This document shows, piece by piece, positions 1-8,469 of a DNA stretch of 64,000 nt. Source of the stretch: JADJPO01 sp963724535 (GTDB taxonomy: Bacteria > Actinomycetota > Actinomycetes > Actinomycetales > Kineosporiaceae); contig CAVRVD010000001.1 of NCBI GenBank assembly GCA_963724535.1, forward strand, positions 124,001-188,000. The letters are read 5' to 3'. Positions within the stretch are counted from its first letter, which is position 1, and each line of letters opens with the position of its first letter. The notes under the pieces were generated by a model. The model was not told where the DNA came from. It searched no databases and was given only the letters and a program-made list of their open reading frames with translations. The position numbers and the translations under genes are program-made.

Positions 1-375
1 CCACCGGCCTACGACCCCTGTCAGTGGTGGGTGGCCGAGGCCGGCGGGGCACCGGTCGGGGTCTGCCTGGGCGACGCCAGCCGGGCCGGACTCGGTGGCG
101 GCTTCGTCCGCAACCTCGGGGTGGTCCGCGCAGCCCGCGGCACCGGCATCGCCAAACACCTTCTGCGGGTTGCGTTCGCCGAGCATCGACGGCGCGGCTG
201 GTCCTGGACCTCGCTCGGCGTGGATGCCGACTCCCCCACTGGTGCCACCCACCTCTACCGCTCGGTCGGCATGCGCGAGGTGGACACCGTCGACGTCTAC
301 CGCGTCGATCTCGAGGTCGATCCGTCCGCCAACCCGCAGATGGTCGCCGAACCCACCACCCGGGTGCCGTCGTAG
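1..375 (+). CDS. GNAT-family N-acetyltransferase, 5'-truncated by the window edge
   Basis: The reading frame is open from the first base and ends at TAG 373-375, leaving about 124 C-terminal residues. It is recognised as a GNAT domain by the acetyl-CoA pyrophosphate-binding loop (AARGTGIAKHLL), the preceding beta strand (VRNLGVV) and the closing pattern in which a Tyr-containing helix follows a xxATHLYRSVGM segment. Acetyl-CoA would be the donor; nothing shows the acceptor. The 3' end overlaps the 3' end of the convergent mnmA gene by 79 bp, so the last 25 or so residues may be a low-constraint tail. The start lies outside the window. Confidence 0.85.
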   Translation, partial: PPAYDPCQWWVAEAGGAPVGVCLGDASRAGLGGGFVRNLGVVRAARGTGIAKHLLRVAFAEHRRRGWSWTSLGVDADSPTGATHLYRSVGMREVDTVDVYRVDLEVDPSANPQMVAEPTTRVPS

Positions 376-1394
376 AGCACCAGCGCCTGCCCCGAGGCGA
401 CGGCGCGCACCGGCCGCTCCAGCGCGACGCGCACCCCGTCGTCCAGGGCGGTCACGGTGCAGCCCACCTCCTCGCCGTGCGCGCGCACCTGCACCCCGAG
501 CCGCTCACCGAGGGACGGCGCGGACCCGACCCACGCCGCCCGTTCCCCCGCGATGTGGAGGACGTCGAGCGCCTCGCCCGGACCGACCACGACGGTGTTC
601 GACGCCGGCTCGATCGACAGCACGTAGCGGCGCCGCCCGTCGGCGGCGGGCTCGGCCAGGGCCAGCCCGCGCCGCTGCCCCACCGTGAACGCGTGCGACC
701 CGGCGTGCCGGCCGACCTCGACCCCGGCGCGGTCGACGATCGGGCCCGGACGGCGGCCCAACCGCCGCTGCAGGAAGCCGGCGGTGTCGCCGTCCGGGAT
801 GAAGCAGATGTCGTGGGAGTCCGGCTTGGCCGCCACCCGCAGCCCGCGCCGGGCGGCCTCGGCGCGCACCTCGTCCTTGGTCGAGTCCCCCAGCGGGAAC
901 AGGGCACCGGCCAGCTGGTCGCCGGTGAGCACGCCGAGCACGTAGGACTGGTCCTTGGCCGCGTCGACCGCCCGATGCAGCTCGGGCCCGGCCGGCCCCT
1001 CGACCCGCTGCGCGTAGTGCCCGGTGGTCACCGCGTCGAACCCGAGAGCCAGTGCTTTGTCCAGCAGCGCGGCGAACTTGATCCGCTCGTTGCAGCGCAG
1101 GCACGGGTTCGGGGTCTGCCCGGCGGCATAGGCGGCGACGAAGTCCTCGACGACGTCGGCCTCGAAGCGCTCGGCGAAGTCCCAGACATAGAACGGGATG
1201 TCCAGGGAGTCGGCGACCCGCCGGGCGTCCCCGGCATCCTCGAGGCTGCAGCAGCCGCGGGCCCCGGTGCGCTCGGTGGCAGGCCGCCGGGACAGCGCCA
1301 GGTGCACCCCGACCACCTCGTGGCCGGCCTCGTGCATCCGCGCGGCCGCGACTGCCGAGTCGACCCCGCCGCTCATCGCGGCCAGGACCCTCAT
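297..1394 (-). CDS. mnmA: tRNA-specific 2-thiouridylase MnmA
   Basis: 365 residues, normal length for MnmA. The enzyme adenylates and thiolates U34 of Lys, Glu and Gln tRNAs. The N-terminal PP-loop (AMSGGVDSAVAAA, about residues 6-18) binds ATP. The first catalytic Cys lies in TPNPCLRCNERIKF and the second in HDICFIPDGD, the pair that forms the persulfide/disulfide. It sits 40 bp downstream of a cysteine desulfurase on the same strand, which fits sulfur delivery from that enzyme and probable co-transcription. The ATG start at 1394 leads directly into the PP-loop as in other MnmA proteins. The gene converges on and overlaps the end of the GNAT gene. Confidence 0.97.
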   Translation of the reverse strand: MRVLAAMSGGVDSAVAAARMHEAGHEVVGVHLALSRRPATERTGARGCCSLEDAGDARRVADSLDIPFYVWDFAERFEADVVEDFVAAYAAGQTPNPCLRCNERIKFAALLDKALALGFDAVTTGHYAQRVEGPAGPELHRAVDAAKDQSYVLGVLTGDQLAGALFPLGDSTKDEVRAEAARRGLRVAAKPDSHDICFIPDGDTAGFLQRRLGRRPGPIVDRAGVEVGRHAGSHAFTVGQRRGLALAEPAADGRRRYVLSIEPASNTVVVGPGEALDVLHIAGERAAWVGSAPSLGERLGVQVRAHGEEVGCTVTALDDGVRVALERPVRAVASGQALVLYDGTRVVGSATICGLADGSTSRSTR

Positions 1395-1434
1395 CGGAGC
1401 CCGCTCACGCGCCGCACCCCCATCGGCACCGCCA

Positions 1435-2655
1435 TCAGGCGCCCTGCCGGTCGGCCTGGCTGAGCCCGGTCAGGCCCGCCCGGCGCGCCCGCGCCACGGC
1501 TGGTCCGATCGCCGCGGCCAGCGCCGCCACGTCGGCCTCGGTGGAGGTCCAGCCCAGGCTGAACCGCAACGCCCCGCGGGCCTGCGACTGCGGTACGCGC
1601 ATCGCCAGCAGCACGTGCGAGGGCTGGGGCACTCCGGCCTGACAGGCCGACCCGGTGGAGCACTCGACGCCCTGGGCGTCGAGCAGGTAGAGCAGGGAGT
1701 CGCCCTCGCAGCCGGGGAAGGTGAAGTGGGCGTTGCCCGGCAGCCGCCCGGCCGGGTTCGGATCGCCGCGCAGGACGGCCTCGGGCACCTGCTCGCCGAC
1801 GGCGCGCACCAGCGCGTCCCGCAGGGTCGCCAGCTCGTCCTTGCCGCTCGTCCTGCCGGCCACCTCGGCGACCGCCAGCTCGGCGGCGATCGCCATCGCC
1901 GCGATGGACGGCGCGTCCAGGGTGCCGGAGCGGATCGAGCGCTCCTGGCCGCCGCCGTGCAGCAACGACTCCAGCTGCAGCCCACGCCGGGCCAGCAGGG
2001 CGCCGACCCCGAAGGGCCCGCCGAGCTTGTGCCCGGTGAGGGTCAGGCAGTCCGCACCGCAGGCGGCGAAGCTGACCGGGACCTGGCCGACGGCCTGCAC
2101 GGCATCGGTGTGCACCGGCACCCCGTAGGCGTGGGCGACCTCGACGATCTCGGCGACCGGCTGGACGGTGCCGACCTCGTTGTTCGCCCACATCACGCTC
2201 ACCAGGGCCACCCCGTCCGGGCCGCCGGGTGCGGACTCGATCGCGGCGCGGACCGTCTCCGGGTGCACCCGGCCCAGCGGGTCGACTGGAAGCCGGCACA
2301 GGTCGGCATCCTCGTGCTCGGCCAGCCAGTCCGCGGGGTCGAGCACCGCGTGGTGCTCCACCGCCGAGACGATCACTCGGCGCCGCCGAGGGTCCTGGGC
2401 GCGGCGGGCCCAGTACAGACCCTTGACCGCGAGGTTGTCCGCCTCGGTGCCGCCGGCGGTGAAGACCACCTCGCTCGGCCCGGCGTCCAGCGCCTGGGCC
2501 AGCTGCTCACGCCCCTCCTCGACCATGCGTCGGGTACGCCGGCCCCCGGTGTGCAACGACGAGGCGTTGCCGACCTGGCCCAGTGCCGCGGTCAGCGCGT
2601 CGACCGCCTCCGCGCGGATCGGCGTGGTCGCCGCGTGGTCGAGGTAGGCGCTCAC
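1435..2655 (-). CDS. Cysteine desulfurase (NifS/IscS type)
   Basis: 406 residues, class V aminotransferase fold. It transfers sulfur from L-cysteine as enzyme-bound persulfide, releasing alanine. The N-terminus YLDHAATTPI is the classical NifS opening. The PLP lysine is in TGHKLGGPFGVGAL (about residues 203-216), and the mobile catalytic Cys is in CSTGSACQAG (about residues 330-340). Translation begins at GTG 2655, the only start that keeps the DHAATTP motif at residues 6-12. It precedes mnmA on the same strand, so tRNA thiolation is the likely main recipient, although Fe-S cluster assembly cannot be excluded. Confidence 0.95.
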   Translation of the reverse strand: MSAYLDHAATTPIRAEAVDALTAALGQVGNASSLHTGGRRTRRMVEEGREQLAQALDAGPSEVVFTAGGTEADNLAVKGLYWARRAQDPRRRRVIVSAVEHHAVLDPADWLAEHEDADLCRLPVDPLGRVHPETVRAAIESAPGGPDGVALVSVMWANNEVGTVQPVAEIVEVAHAYGVPVHTDAVQAVGQVPVSFAACGADCLTLTGHKLGGPFGVGALLARRGLQLESLLHGGGQERSIRSGTLDAPSIAAMAIAAELAVAEVAGRTSGKDELATLRDALVRAVGEQVPEAVLRGDPNPAGRLPGNAHFTFPGCEGDSLLYLLDAQGVECSTGSACQAGVPQPSHVLLAMRVPQSQARGALRFSLGWTSTEADVAALAAAIGPAVARARRAGLTGLSQADRQGA

Positions 2656-2734
2656 TGCGGCAGTCTAAGCGGCGGCCTGCCACGCACCTGCCGAGGCCGC
2701 AGGCTCCCGGCCGGATCAGGGTCGAGCGTCGCGG

Positions 2735-3706
2735 TCACCCCTTGCGCTTGAGCACCTCGTCGGTGGCCTGAGGCAGCACGGCGAACAGGTCGCCGACCAC
2801 TCCGAAGTCGGCCAGCTCGAAGATCGGTGCCTCGGGGTCCTTGTTGACCGCCACGATCATCTTGGAGGTCTGCATCCCGGCCCGGTGCTGGATCGCCCCG
2901 GAGATGCCGGCCGCCACGTACAGCTGCGGGGAGACCTGCTTGCCGGTCTGGCCGATCTGGTTGGAGTGCGGATACCAGCCGGCGTCCACCGCCGCCCGCG
3001 AGGCGCCCACCGCTGCGCCGAGGGCGTCGGCAAGGGCCTCGACCGGGGCGAAGTCACCGTTGGTGCCCCGGCCGCCCGAGACGACGATCGCGGCCTCGCT
3101 CAGGTCCGGACGGCCGCTCTTGACCTTCGGCTTGCGCTCGATGATCCGCGCGGTCGTCGCCGCCGCGGACAGCGCCACCGGCACCTCGACCACGGTCGGC
3201 GCCTCGCCAGCGGCCACCTCCGGGGCGGCGCTGTTCGGCTTGACCGTGATGATCGACGTGCCGTAGGTGACCCGCGAGGTCACCGAGAACCCTGCGGCGA
3301 AGGCCATCTGGGTGGCCACCGGACCGTCCGGGCCGGGCTGCACGTCGACGGCATCGGTGATCAACCCTGACTGGATCAGGATCGCCAGCCGGCCGGCCAC
3401 CTCCTTGCCCTCGGGCGTGGAGGTCAGCAGCACCGCGCCGAGGGCGCCGGCGCCGCCGGCGGCCTCGACCGCCGCCGCCAGCGCCTCCGACTTGGGAGCG
3501 ACCAGGTAGTCACCGATGCCCTCACCGACGACCTGGTACACCTTCTGGGCGCCGAACTCGGTCAGCGCGCCCTTGGCGGCGTCGAGGCCATCACCGATGA
3601 ACACCGCCGACGGCTCGCCGAGGCGTCGCGCGATGGTCAGCAGCTCGGTGGTGGTCTTGCGCACCGACCCGTCGACGTGGTCGACCAGGACCAGGATCTC
3701 GCTCAT
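2735..3706 (-). CDS. etfA: Electron transfer flavoprotein alpha subunit
   Basis: 323 residues, full length. It forms the FAD-binding heterodimer with EtfB and carries electrons from acyl-CoA and other flavin dehydrogenases to the respiratory chain. The C-terminal FAD domain contains the alpha-subunit signature: LYVAAGISGAIQHRAGM (near residue 270) followed by APIFELADFGVVGD. An N-terminal region similar to EtfB begins MSEILVLVDHVDG. The start at ATG 3706 has a GGAGAA Shine-Dalgarno sequence, and the gene follows etfB after 45 bp. The nearby enoyl-CoA hydratase suggests fatty-acid oxidation. Confidence 0.96.
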   Translation of the reverse strand: MSEILVLVDHVDGSVRKTTTELLTIARRLGEPSAVFIGDGLDAAKGALTEFGAQKVYQVVGEGIGDYLVAPKSEALAAAVEAAGGAGALGAVLLTSTPEGKEVAGRLAILIQSGLITDAVDVQPGPDGPVATQMAFAAGFSVTSRVTYGTSIITVKPNSAAPEVAAGEAPTVVEVPVALSAAATTARIIERKPKVKSGRPDLSEAAIVVSGGRGTNGDFAPVEALADALGAAVGASRAAVDAGWYPHSNQIGQTGKQVSPQLYVAAGISGAIQHRAGMQTSKMIVAVNKDPEAPIFELADFGVVGDLFAVLPQATDEVLKRKG

Positions 3707-3751
3707 CTGTCCGTTCTCCAGTCTCGAATCCAGGCGTGCGGCCAGGGTCGG

Positions 3752-4531
3752 TCAGACGAGCTTGGCGCCGGCGAGGAACTCCACCAGCCGCGCCCCGCCG
3801 TCCCCCTCGTCGGTGATCTGCTGCCCCGCGGCCCGCGGCGGGCGCGCGGTCACCGCGTCGACCATCGACCACGCAGCACCCAGGCCGACCTCCTCGGGGC
3901 TGATGCCCAGGTCCGCCAGCGTCCATGTGGTCACCGGCTTCTTCTTGGCCGCCATGATCCCCTTGAACGACGGGTAGCGCGGGTCGTTGATCTGGTCGGT
4001 CACGCTGATCAGCGCGGGCAGCCTCGCCTCCACGACGGCGGTGCCGGCGTCGCCGTCCCGCTCGATGTGCACGACCGAGCCGTCGACGGTGACCTTGCCG
4101 GCCAGGGTGACCTGCGGCAGGCCGAGCCGCTGGGCGAGCATCGCCGGCACCACGCTCATCAGGCCATCCGTGGAGGCCATCCCGGTCAGCACCAGGTCGG
4201 CGTCGAGCCGGCTGATGGCCTCGGCGAGCACCCGGGAGGTCGCGATCGCGTCCGACCCCGCGATGGCGTCGTCGCACACATGGACGCCCTCGTCAGCGCC
4301 CATCTGCAGGGCCTTGCGGACCGCGTCCGAAGCCGGCTCGGGGCCCATGCACAGCGCCACGACGGTGGCGTCGGAGTGCGCGCCGTGGATGGTCAGGGCC
4401 TCCTCCACCGCATACTCGTCCAGCTCGGACAGGATGCCGTCGACCCCTTCACGGTCCACCGTGGCGTCGTCGGTGAACCGGCAGGTGCCCTGGGCATCCG
4501 GAACGTACTTGACGCAGACCACGATCTTCAT
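3752..4531 (-). CDS. etfB: Electron transfer flavoprotein beta subunit
   Basis: 259 residues, the usual length. The sequence starts MKIVVCVKYVPD and contains the beta-subunit signature region around TGMASTDGLMSVVPAMLAQ (about residues 118-136), which helps bind AMP. A longer frame is open upstream to 4603, but ATG 4531 is preferred because AGGAGGT lies 9-10 bases upstream and the family N-terminus begins there. It is the first gene of an apparent etfB-etfA-desulfurase-mnmA run on the minus strand. Confidence 0.96.
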   Translation of the reverse strand: MKIVVCVKYVPDAQGTCRFTDDATVDREGVDGILSELDEYAVEEALTIHGAHSDATVVALCMGPEPASDAVRKALQMGADEGVHVCDDAIAGSDAIATSRVLAEAISRLDADLVLTGMASTDGLMSVVPAMLAQRLGLPQVTLAGKVTVDGSVVHIERDGDAGTAVVEARLPALISVTDQINDPRYPSFKGIMAAKKKPVTTWTLADLGISPEEVGLGAAWSMVDAVTARPPRAAGQQITDEGDGGARLVEFLAGAKLV

Positions 4532-4733
4532 GCGGTACGACCTCCTGGTCGGTGGAACGATCCGGCGTTGCTGAGGCCAGCGTTGCACACGACGCCGACA
4601 CATGCTTGCTCGGGCTAGCGGCCTTCCTCACACCGCACCGGGCGGGCTCGGCGGAGCAGCACGGCACTCATGTTACTCACAAGTAGATACGTGGCCACCG
4701 GCACGCGTGTGAGCCCGGCTACGTGCCGGCAGG

Positions 4734-5513
4734 TCAGCGACCGGTGAAGACCGCCTTGCCAGGACCGGACTCGACGAAGGAGGCCATCCCGATCCTGCGG
4801 TCCTCGGTGGCGAACAGCCCGCTGAAGGCCATCCGTTCGATCTCCAGGCCGCTGACCAGGTCCACCTCGAGACCGCGGTCGATCGCCTCCTTCGCCGCGC
4901 GCAGCGCGTAGGAGGCCGCCCCGACGTAGCGCTTGACCATGGCCACGGCGGCGCTGTAAACGTCCGCGTCCGGCACGACGGCGTCCACCAGACCGATGGC
5001 CAGGGCTTCGTCCGCCTCGACGAACCGGCCGGAGAAGATCAGGTCCTTGGCCCGGGCCGGACCGATCAGCCGCGGCAGCCGCTGGGTGCCACCGGCACCG
5101 GGGATGATCCCGAGCAGGATCTCCGGCTGGCCCAGCTTGGCGCTCTCGCCGGCAACCCGGAAGTCGGTGCACAGCGCCAGCTCGCAGCCGCCGCCGAGCG
5201 CGAAGCCGGTGATCGCCGAGACCGTCGGTTTCCCGATCGCGGCCACAGCCGAGAAAGACGACTGCAGCGCGCCGGAGCGCTGGACCATGTCCGTGTAGGA
5301 CATGTCCTGCATCTCCTTGATGTCCGCGCCCGCCGCGAACGCCTTCTCGCCGCCGTACACCACGACCGCCGCGACGTCCGGACGCCGCGACGCCTCCTCG
5401 GCCGCCGCGCGGATCTCCTCCTGCATCGCGGCGTTCAGGGCGTTCATCTTCGGCCGGTCCAGTCGGATCGTGCCGATGCCGCCATCCACCTCGAGCCTGA
5501 CGAGCTCGCCCAT
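4734..5513 (-). CDS. Enoyl-CoA hydratase/isomerase (crotonase family)
   Basis: 259 residues, typical of single-domain crotonases. It would hydrate trans-2-enoyl-CoA in beta-oxidation. The oxyanion-hole segments are AAGADIKEM and GFALGGGCELALCTD. The first catalytic acid is in LGQPEILLGIIPGAGGTQ, and the second acid position, in GPARAKDLIF, appears to be Asp, as in many actinobacterial paralogues. A strong GGAGGA Shine-Dalgarno precedes ATG 5513. A gap of about 200 bp with no gene separates it from etfB. Exact substrate chain length cannot be read from the sequence. Confidence 0.93.
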   Translation of the reverse strand: MGELVRLEVDGGIGTIRLDRPKMNALNAAMQEEIRAAAEEASRRPDVAAVVVYGGEKAFAAGADIKEMQDMSYTDMVQRSGALQSSFSAVAAIGKPTVSAITGFALGGGCELALCTDFRVAGESAKLGQPEILLGIIPGAGGTQRLPRLIGPARAKDLIFSGRFVEADEALAIGLVDAVVPDADVYSAAVAMVKRYVGAASYALRAAKEAIDRGLEVDLVSGLEIERMAFSGLFATEDRRIGMASFVESGPGKAVFTGR

Positions 5514-5552
5514 CGACTGCCTCCTCCGAGAGTCTGCTGGGTCAGTCTGCGC

Positions 5553-6050
5553 TCACATCTCCTGCATCAACTGGACCACTGTGGAGTGCCAGGTCTGCAC
5601 CGAGGAGCGGACGGCTTCGAGCGTGGCAGCAAGCAGCGAGTTCAGCGGTGTGGCCTCGGTCACCACCAGGTCGACGGCGATCACCAGCCAGTCGTCCAGC
5701 GCGGTCACCTTGACCAGGTTCAACGCACCGGTCAGCGCGTTGGCGGCCCGCAGCCGGGTGTAGGCGTCACCGGGTACGTCATCGTCCAGCGCCCACTGCC
5801 CGAACACCCGCACCAGCGGCGGAGAGGTGTCGAAGCACCGGACGAAGAGCCGCTGGCCCTCGACCCGGACGGCCACGTCACCGTCGGAGTCGACCTCTGG
5901 CCGGAAGCCCTCCTCGGCCAGGGTCTGCCGCACCCGGGCCCGCAGCGCCGACCCGGCCGACAACTGGACGTCACCGTCGGACCTGTGGGCCTCCTGCGGA
6001 CCGGACGGCACCTGGAATCGGGGCAGAGCCGTGGGATCGGTCACGACCAC
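5553..6050 (-). CDS. YbjN-like (CesT/type III chaperone fold) protein
   Basis: 165 residues, small and acidic. The core (about residues 35-160), including RPEVDSDGDVAVRVEG, VRCFDTSPPLVRVFGQW and a C-terminal helix starting TPLNSLLAATLEAVRSSV, matches the YbjN/T3SS-chaperone-like superfamily common in actinomycetes, where its role is unknown. There is no signal peptide or membrane helix. Starts are GTG 6050 or GTG 6044. It is divergent from glgX with about 77 bp between them, so their promoters must be adjacent. Confidence 0.75.
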   Translation of the reverse strand: MVVTDPTALPRFQVPSGPQEAHRSDGDVQLSAGSALRARVRQTLAEEGFRPEVDSDGDVAVRVEGQRLFVRCFDTSPPLVRVFGQWALDDDVPGDAYTRLRAANALTGALNLVKVTALDDWLVIAVDLVVTEATPLNSLLAATLEAVRSSVQTWHSTVVQLMQEM

Positions 6051-6127
6051 GACCCTAACCCCGCCGGCAGACAGCAGGGGGCGCTCCCGGGCTGCCGTCG
6101 GTCGCCCTCCTCCGGCAGACTGACCCG

Positions 6128-8353
6128 GTGAGCACCCACCGCGCCCGACCGCACCCGCTGGGCGTGCACTCGCGGGCCGGCGGGGTGGACGTCGCGGTGC
6201 TGGCGAGCACCGCCGAGCGCGTCGAGCTGTGCCTGTTCGACCCGGCCGCGGGCGGCGGCTGGACCGAACGGCGTATCGAGATCGGCGAGGTGCAGCACGG
6301 GGTCTGGTACGGGCACGTGGCCGACGTGCCCATCGGACAGCGCTACGGGCTGCGTGTCCACGGTCCCTGGGAGCCGGCCCGCGGCCGCTACCACAACCCG
6401 GCCAAGCTGCTGCTGGACCCCTACGCCCGGGCCATCGCCTTTCCGCACGTCTCCTACCCTGAGCACGAGAGCCCGGGACGACGGCTGCCGATCGCCCCGG
6501 AGCTGTTCGGGCACACCGTAGACGCCGCGCTGGACGGCCGCCTCACCGACCTGGACCCGCGCGACTCGGCGCCGTTCGCGCCGCACGCGGTGGTGGCGCC
6601 ACCGGCGGGGTCGGCGGCCGGGATGGCCACCGCCGCGACCGCGCAACGGCCGCTGACCGACTGGGCGGACACGGTCCTGTACGAGGCCCACATCAAAGGG
6701 CTGACCCGACGGCTGCCCGGGGTGCCCGAACACCTGCGCGGCACCTACGCCGGGATGGGCCACCCGGCAACGATCGCGCACCTGAGTCGGCTCGGGGTCA
6801 CCGCTGTCGAGCTGCTGCCGATCCATGCCATCGCCGACGAGACCCACCTGGCCCGTCGCGCAGCCGTCAACTACTGGGGGTACAGCACGCTGGGCTTCTT
6901 CGCCCCGCACCCCGGCTACGCCGCCAGCGCCGACCCGCTGGGCGCCGTCACCGAGTTCCGGGAGATGGTCTCCCGGCTGCACGAGGCGGGGATCGAGGTG
7001 ATCCTCGACGTTGTCTACAACCACACCTGCGAGGGCGGCGCCGACGGGCCGATGCTCTCCTGGCGGGGTCTGGACGCCGCCACCTACTACCGGCTGGACG
7101 GGCACGGCGGCTTCGTCGACACCACCGGCTGCGGCAACAGCCTGGACTTCCGCGAGACCCGGGTGATCCAGCTGACCCTGGACTCGCTGCGCTACTGGGT
7201 CGAGCAGATGGGCGTAGACGGGTTCCGGTTCGACCTGGCCACCACGCTGGCCCGCGGCCGCGACGGCTTCGACGCCGGACACGCCCTGCTGGTGGCGATG
7301 CGTACCGACCCCGTGCTGGCCGGCGTAAAGCTGATCGCCGAGCCCTGGGACATCGGAGCGTTCGGCTGGCGGACCGGGCAGTTCCCACCCCCGTTCGCGG
7401 AGTGGAACGACCACTTCCGCGACGGTGTCCGCGAGTTCTGGCTCGCCGGCGCGGCCCGGGTGACCCGGGGCGAGGCCCCGGGCGGGGTGCGCGACCTGGC
7501 CACCCGGCTGGCCGGCTCGGCCGATACCTTCCCACCCGGTCGGGGACCGCTCGCCTCGGTCAACTTCGTCACCGCCCACGACGGGTTCACCCTGGCGGAC
7601 CTGACCGCCTACTCCCACAAGCACAACGAGGCCAACGGCGAGGACAACCGGGACGGCACGGACAACAACCGGTCCTACGCCCACGGCATCGAGGGCCCGA
7701 CTCAAGACTCGGTAGTACTGGCCGCCCGCCGGCGCACCCTGCGCAACCTGCTGGGAACCCTGCTGCTGGCCACCGGGGTGCCGATGCTGGTCGCCGGTGA
7801 CGAGTTCGGCCGCACCCAGCACGGCAACAACAACGCCTACTGCCTGGACGACGAAACCACTTGGCTGGACTGGGATCTGCAGCCCTGGCAGCAGCGACTG
7901 CTGACCACCGCCCGGTACCTCACCCGGATTCGCCGGGAGCATCCGGTGCTGCACCAGAGCCGGTTCTTCGCCGGCCGTCCGGTGCACAGCGACGGCACCA
8001 AGGACCTGGCCTGGTTCGCCGCTGACGGCACGGAGATGGACCACGACCGCTGGCACGACCCGCACCAGCGGGTGCTGCAGATGTACCTGCACGCCGTGGT
8101 GCGCGGGCGGCACTCTCACCACGTCGACCCGTCACTGCTGGTGGTGCTGCAGGGCCACGACCGCACCGCTCAGGTGCAGCTGCCGGACCGGCGCTGGGCG
8201 CACGGCTACGACCTGTTGTGGGACAGCGCCTTCGACGAGCCGCCGGGGCATCCGCACGGGCCGCGGCCGGTCAGCCTCCCACCGGCCACGGTGCTGGCCG
8301 TGGCGGCGAACAGCATCCAGGTCTATCGCATCCCGCCGCGGATCGAGCGCTGA
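6128..8353 (+). CDS. glgX: Glycogen debranching enzyme GlgX (isoamylase type)
   Basis: 741 residues, GH13_11. It hydrolyses alpha-1,6 branches of limit dextrins. An N-terminal CBM48-like domain (about 10-100) precedes the catalytic barrel with the four GH13 regions: DVVYNHT, GFRFDLATTL (nucleophile Asp), LIAEPWDIG (acid/base Glu) and FVTAHDGFT. The family-typical HNEANGEDNRDG loop and the GNNNAYCLDDET segment are present. The start is GTG 6128. The gene converges on glucan phosphorylase 8470-11070, which produces the limit dextrins this enzyme would debranch. Confidence 0.96.
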   Translation: MSTHRARPHPLGVHSRAGGVDVAVLASTAERVELCLFDPAAGGGWTERRIEIGEVQHGVWYGHVADVPIGQRYGLRVHGPWEPARGRYHNPAKLLLDPYARAIAFPHVSYPEHESPGRRLPIAPELFGHTVDAALDGRLTDLDPRDSAPFAPHAVVAPPAGSAAGMATAATAQRPLTDWADTVLYEAHIKGLTRRLPGVPEHLRGTYAGMGHPATIAHLSRLGVTAVELLPIHAIADETHLARRAAVNYWGYSTLGFFAPHPGYAASADPLGAVTEFREMVSRLHEAGIEVILDVVYNHTCEGGADGPMLSWRGLDAATYYRLDGHGGFVDTTGCGNSLDFRETRVIQLTLDSLRYWVEQMGVDGFRFDLATTLARGRDGFDAGHALLVAMRTDPVLAGVKLIAEPWDIGAFGWRTGQFPPPFAEWNDHFRDGVREFWLAGAARVTRGEAPGGVRDLATRLAGSADTFPPGRGPLASVNFVTAHDGFTLADLTAYSHKHNEANGEDNRDGTDNNRSYAHGIEGPTQDSVVLAARRRTLRNLLGTLLLATGVPMLVAGDEFGRTQHGNNNAYCLDDETTWLDWDLQPWQQRLLTTARYLTRIRREHPVLHQSRFFAGRPVHSDGTKDLAWFAADGTEMDHDRWHDPHQRVLQMYLHAVVRGRHSHHVDPSLLVVLQGHDRTAQVQLPDRRWAHGYDLLWDSAFDEPPGHPHGPRPVSLPPATVLAVAANSIQVYRIPPRIER

Positions 8354-8469
8354 GCAGCGCCCGGAACAGTGGCGCCCTGTCTCGCCCGTCCGCGGTTGAC
8401 GCCGCCGGCTGCAGCCCGCGCTACGCGATGTCTGTGCCTCCCCAGTAGCACCGCTGGCGCAGCTTGCCG

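Noticed and set aside
3715..3735. Sequence around CTCGAATCC as a tRNA T-arm
   Set aside because: No acceptor stem or anticodon arm can be built around it; it lies in the short etfB-etfA gap.
6041..8122. A 693-residue open frame antisense to glgX
   Set aside because: No homology or ribosome site; glgX on the other strand has all GH13 motifs.
8354..8469. Rho-independent terminator between glgX and glgP
   Set aside because: There is no stem followed by a T-run; only weak GC-rich pairings are possible.
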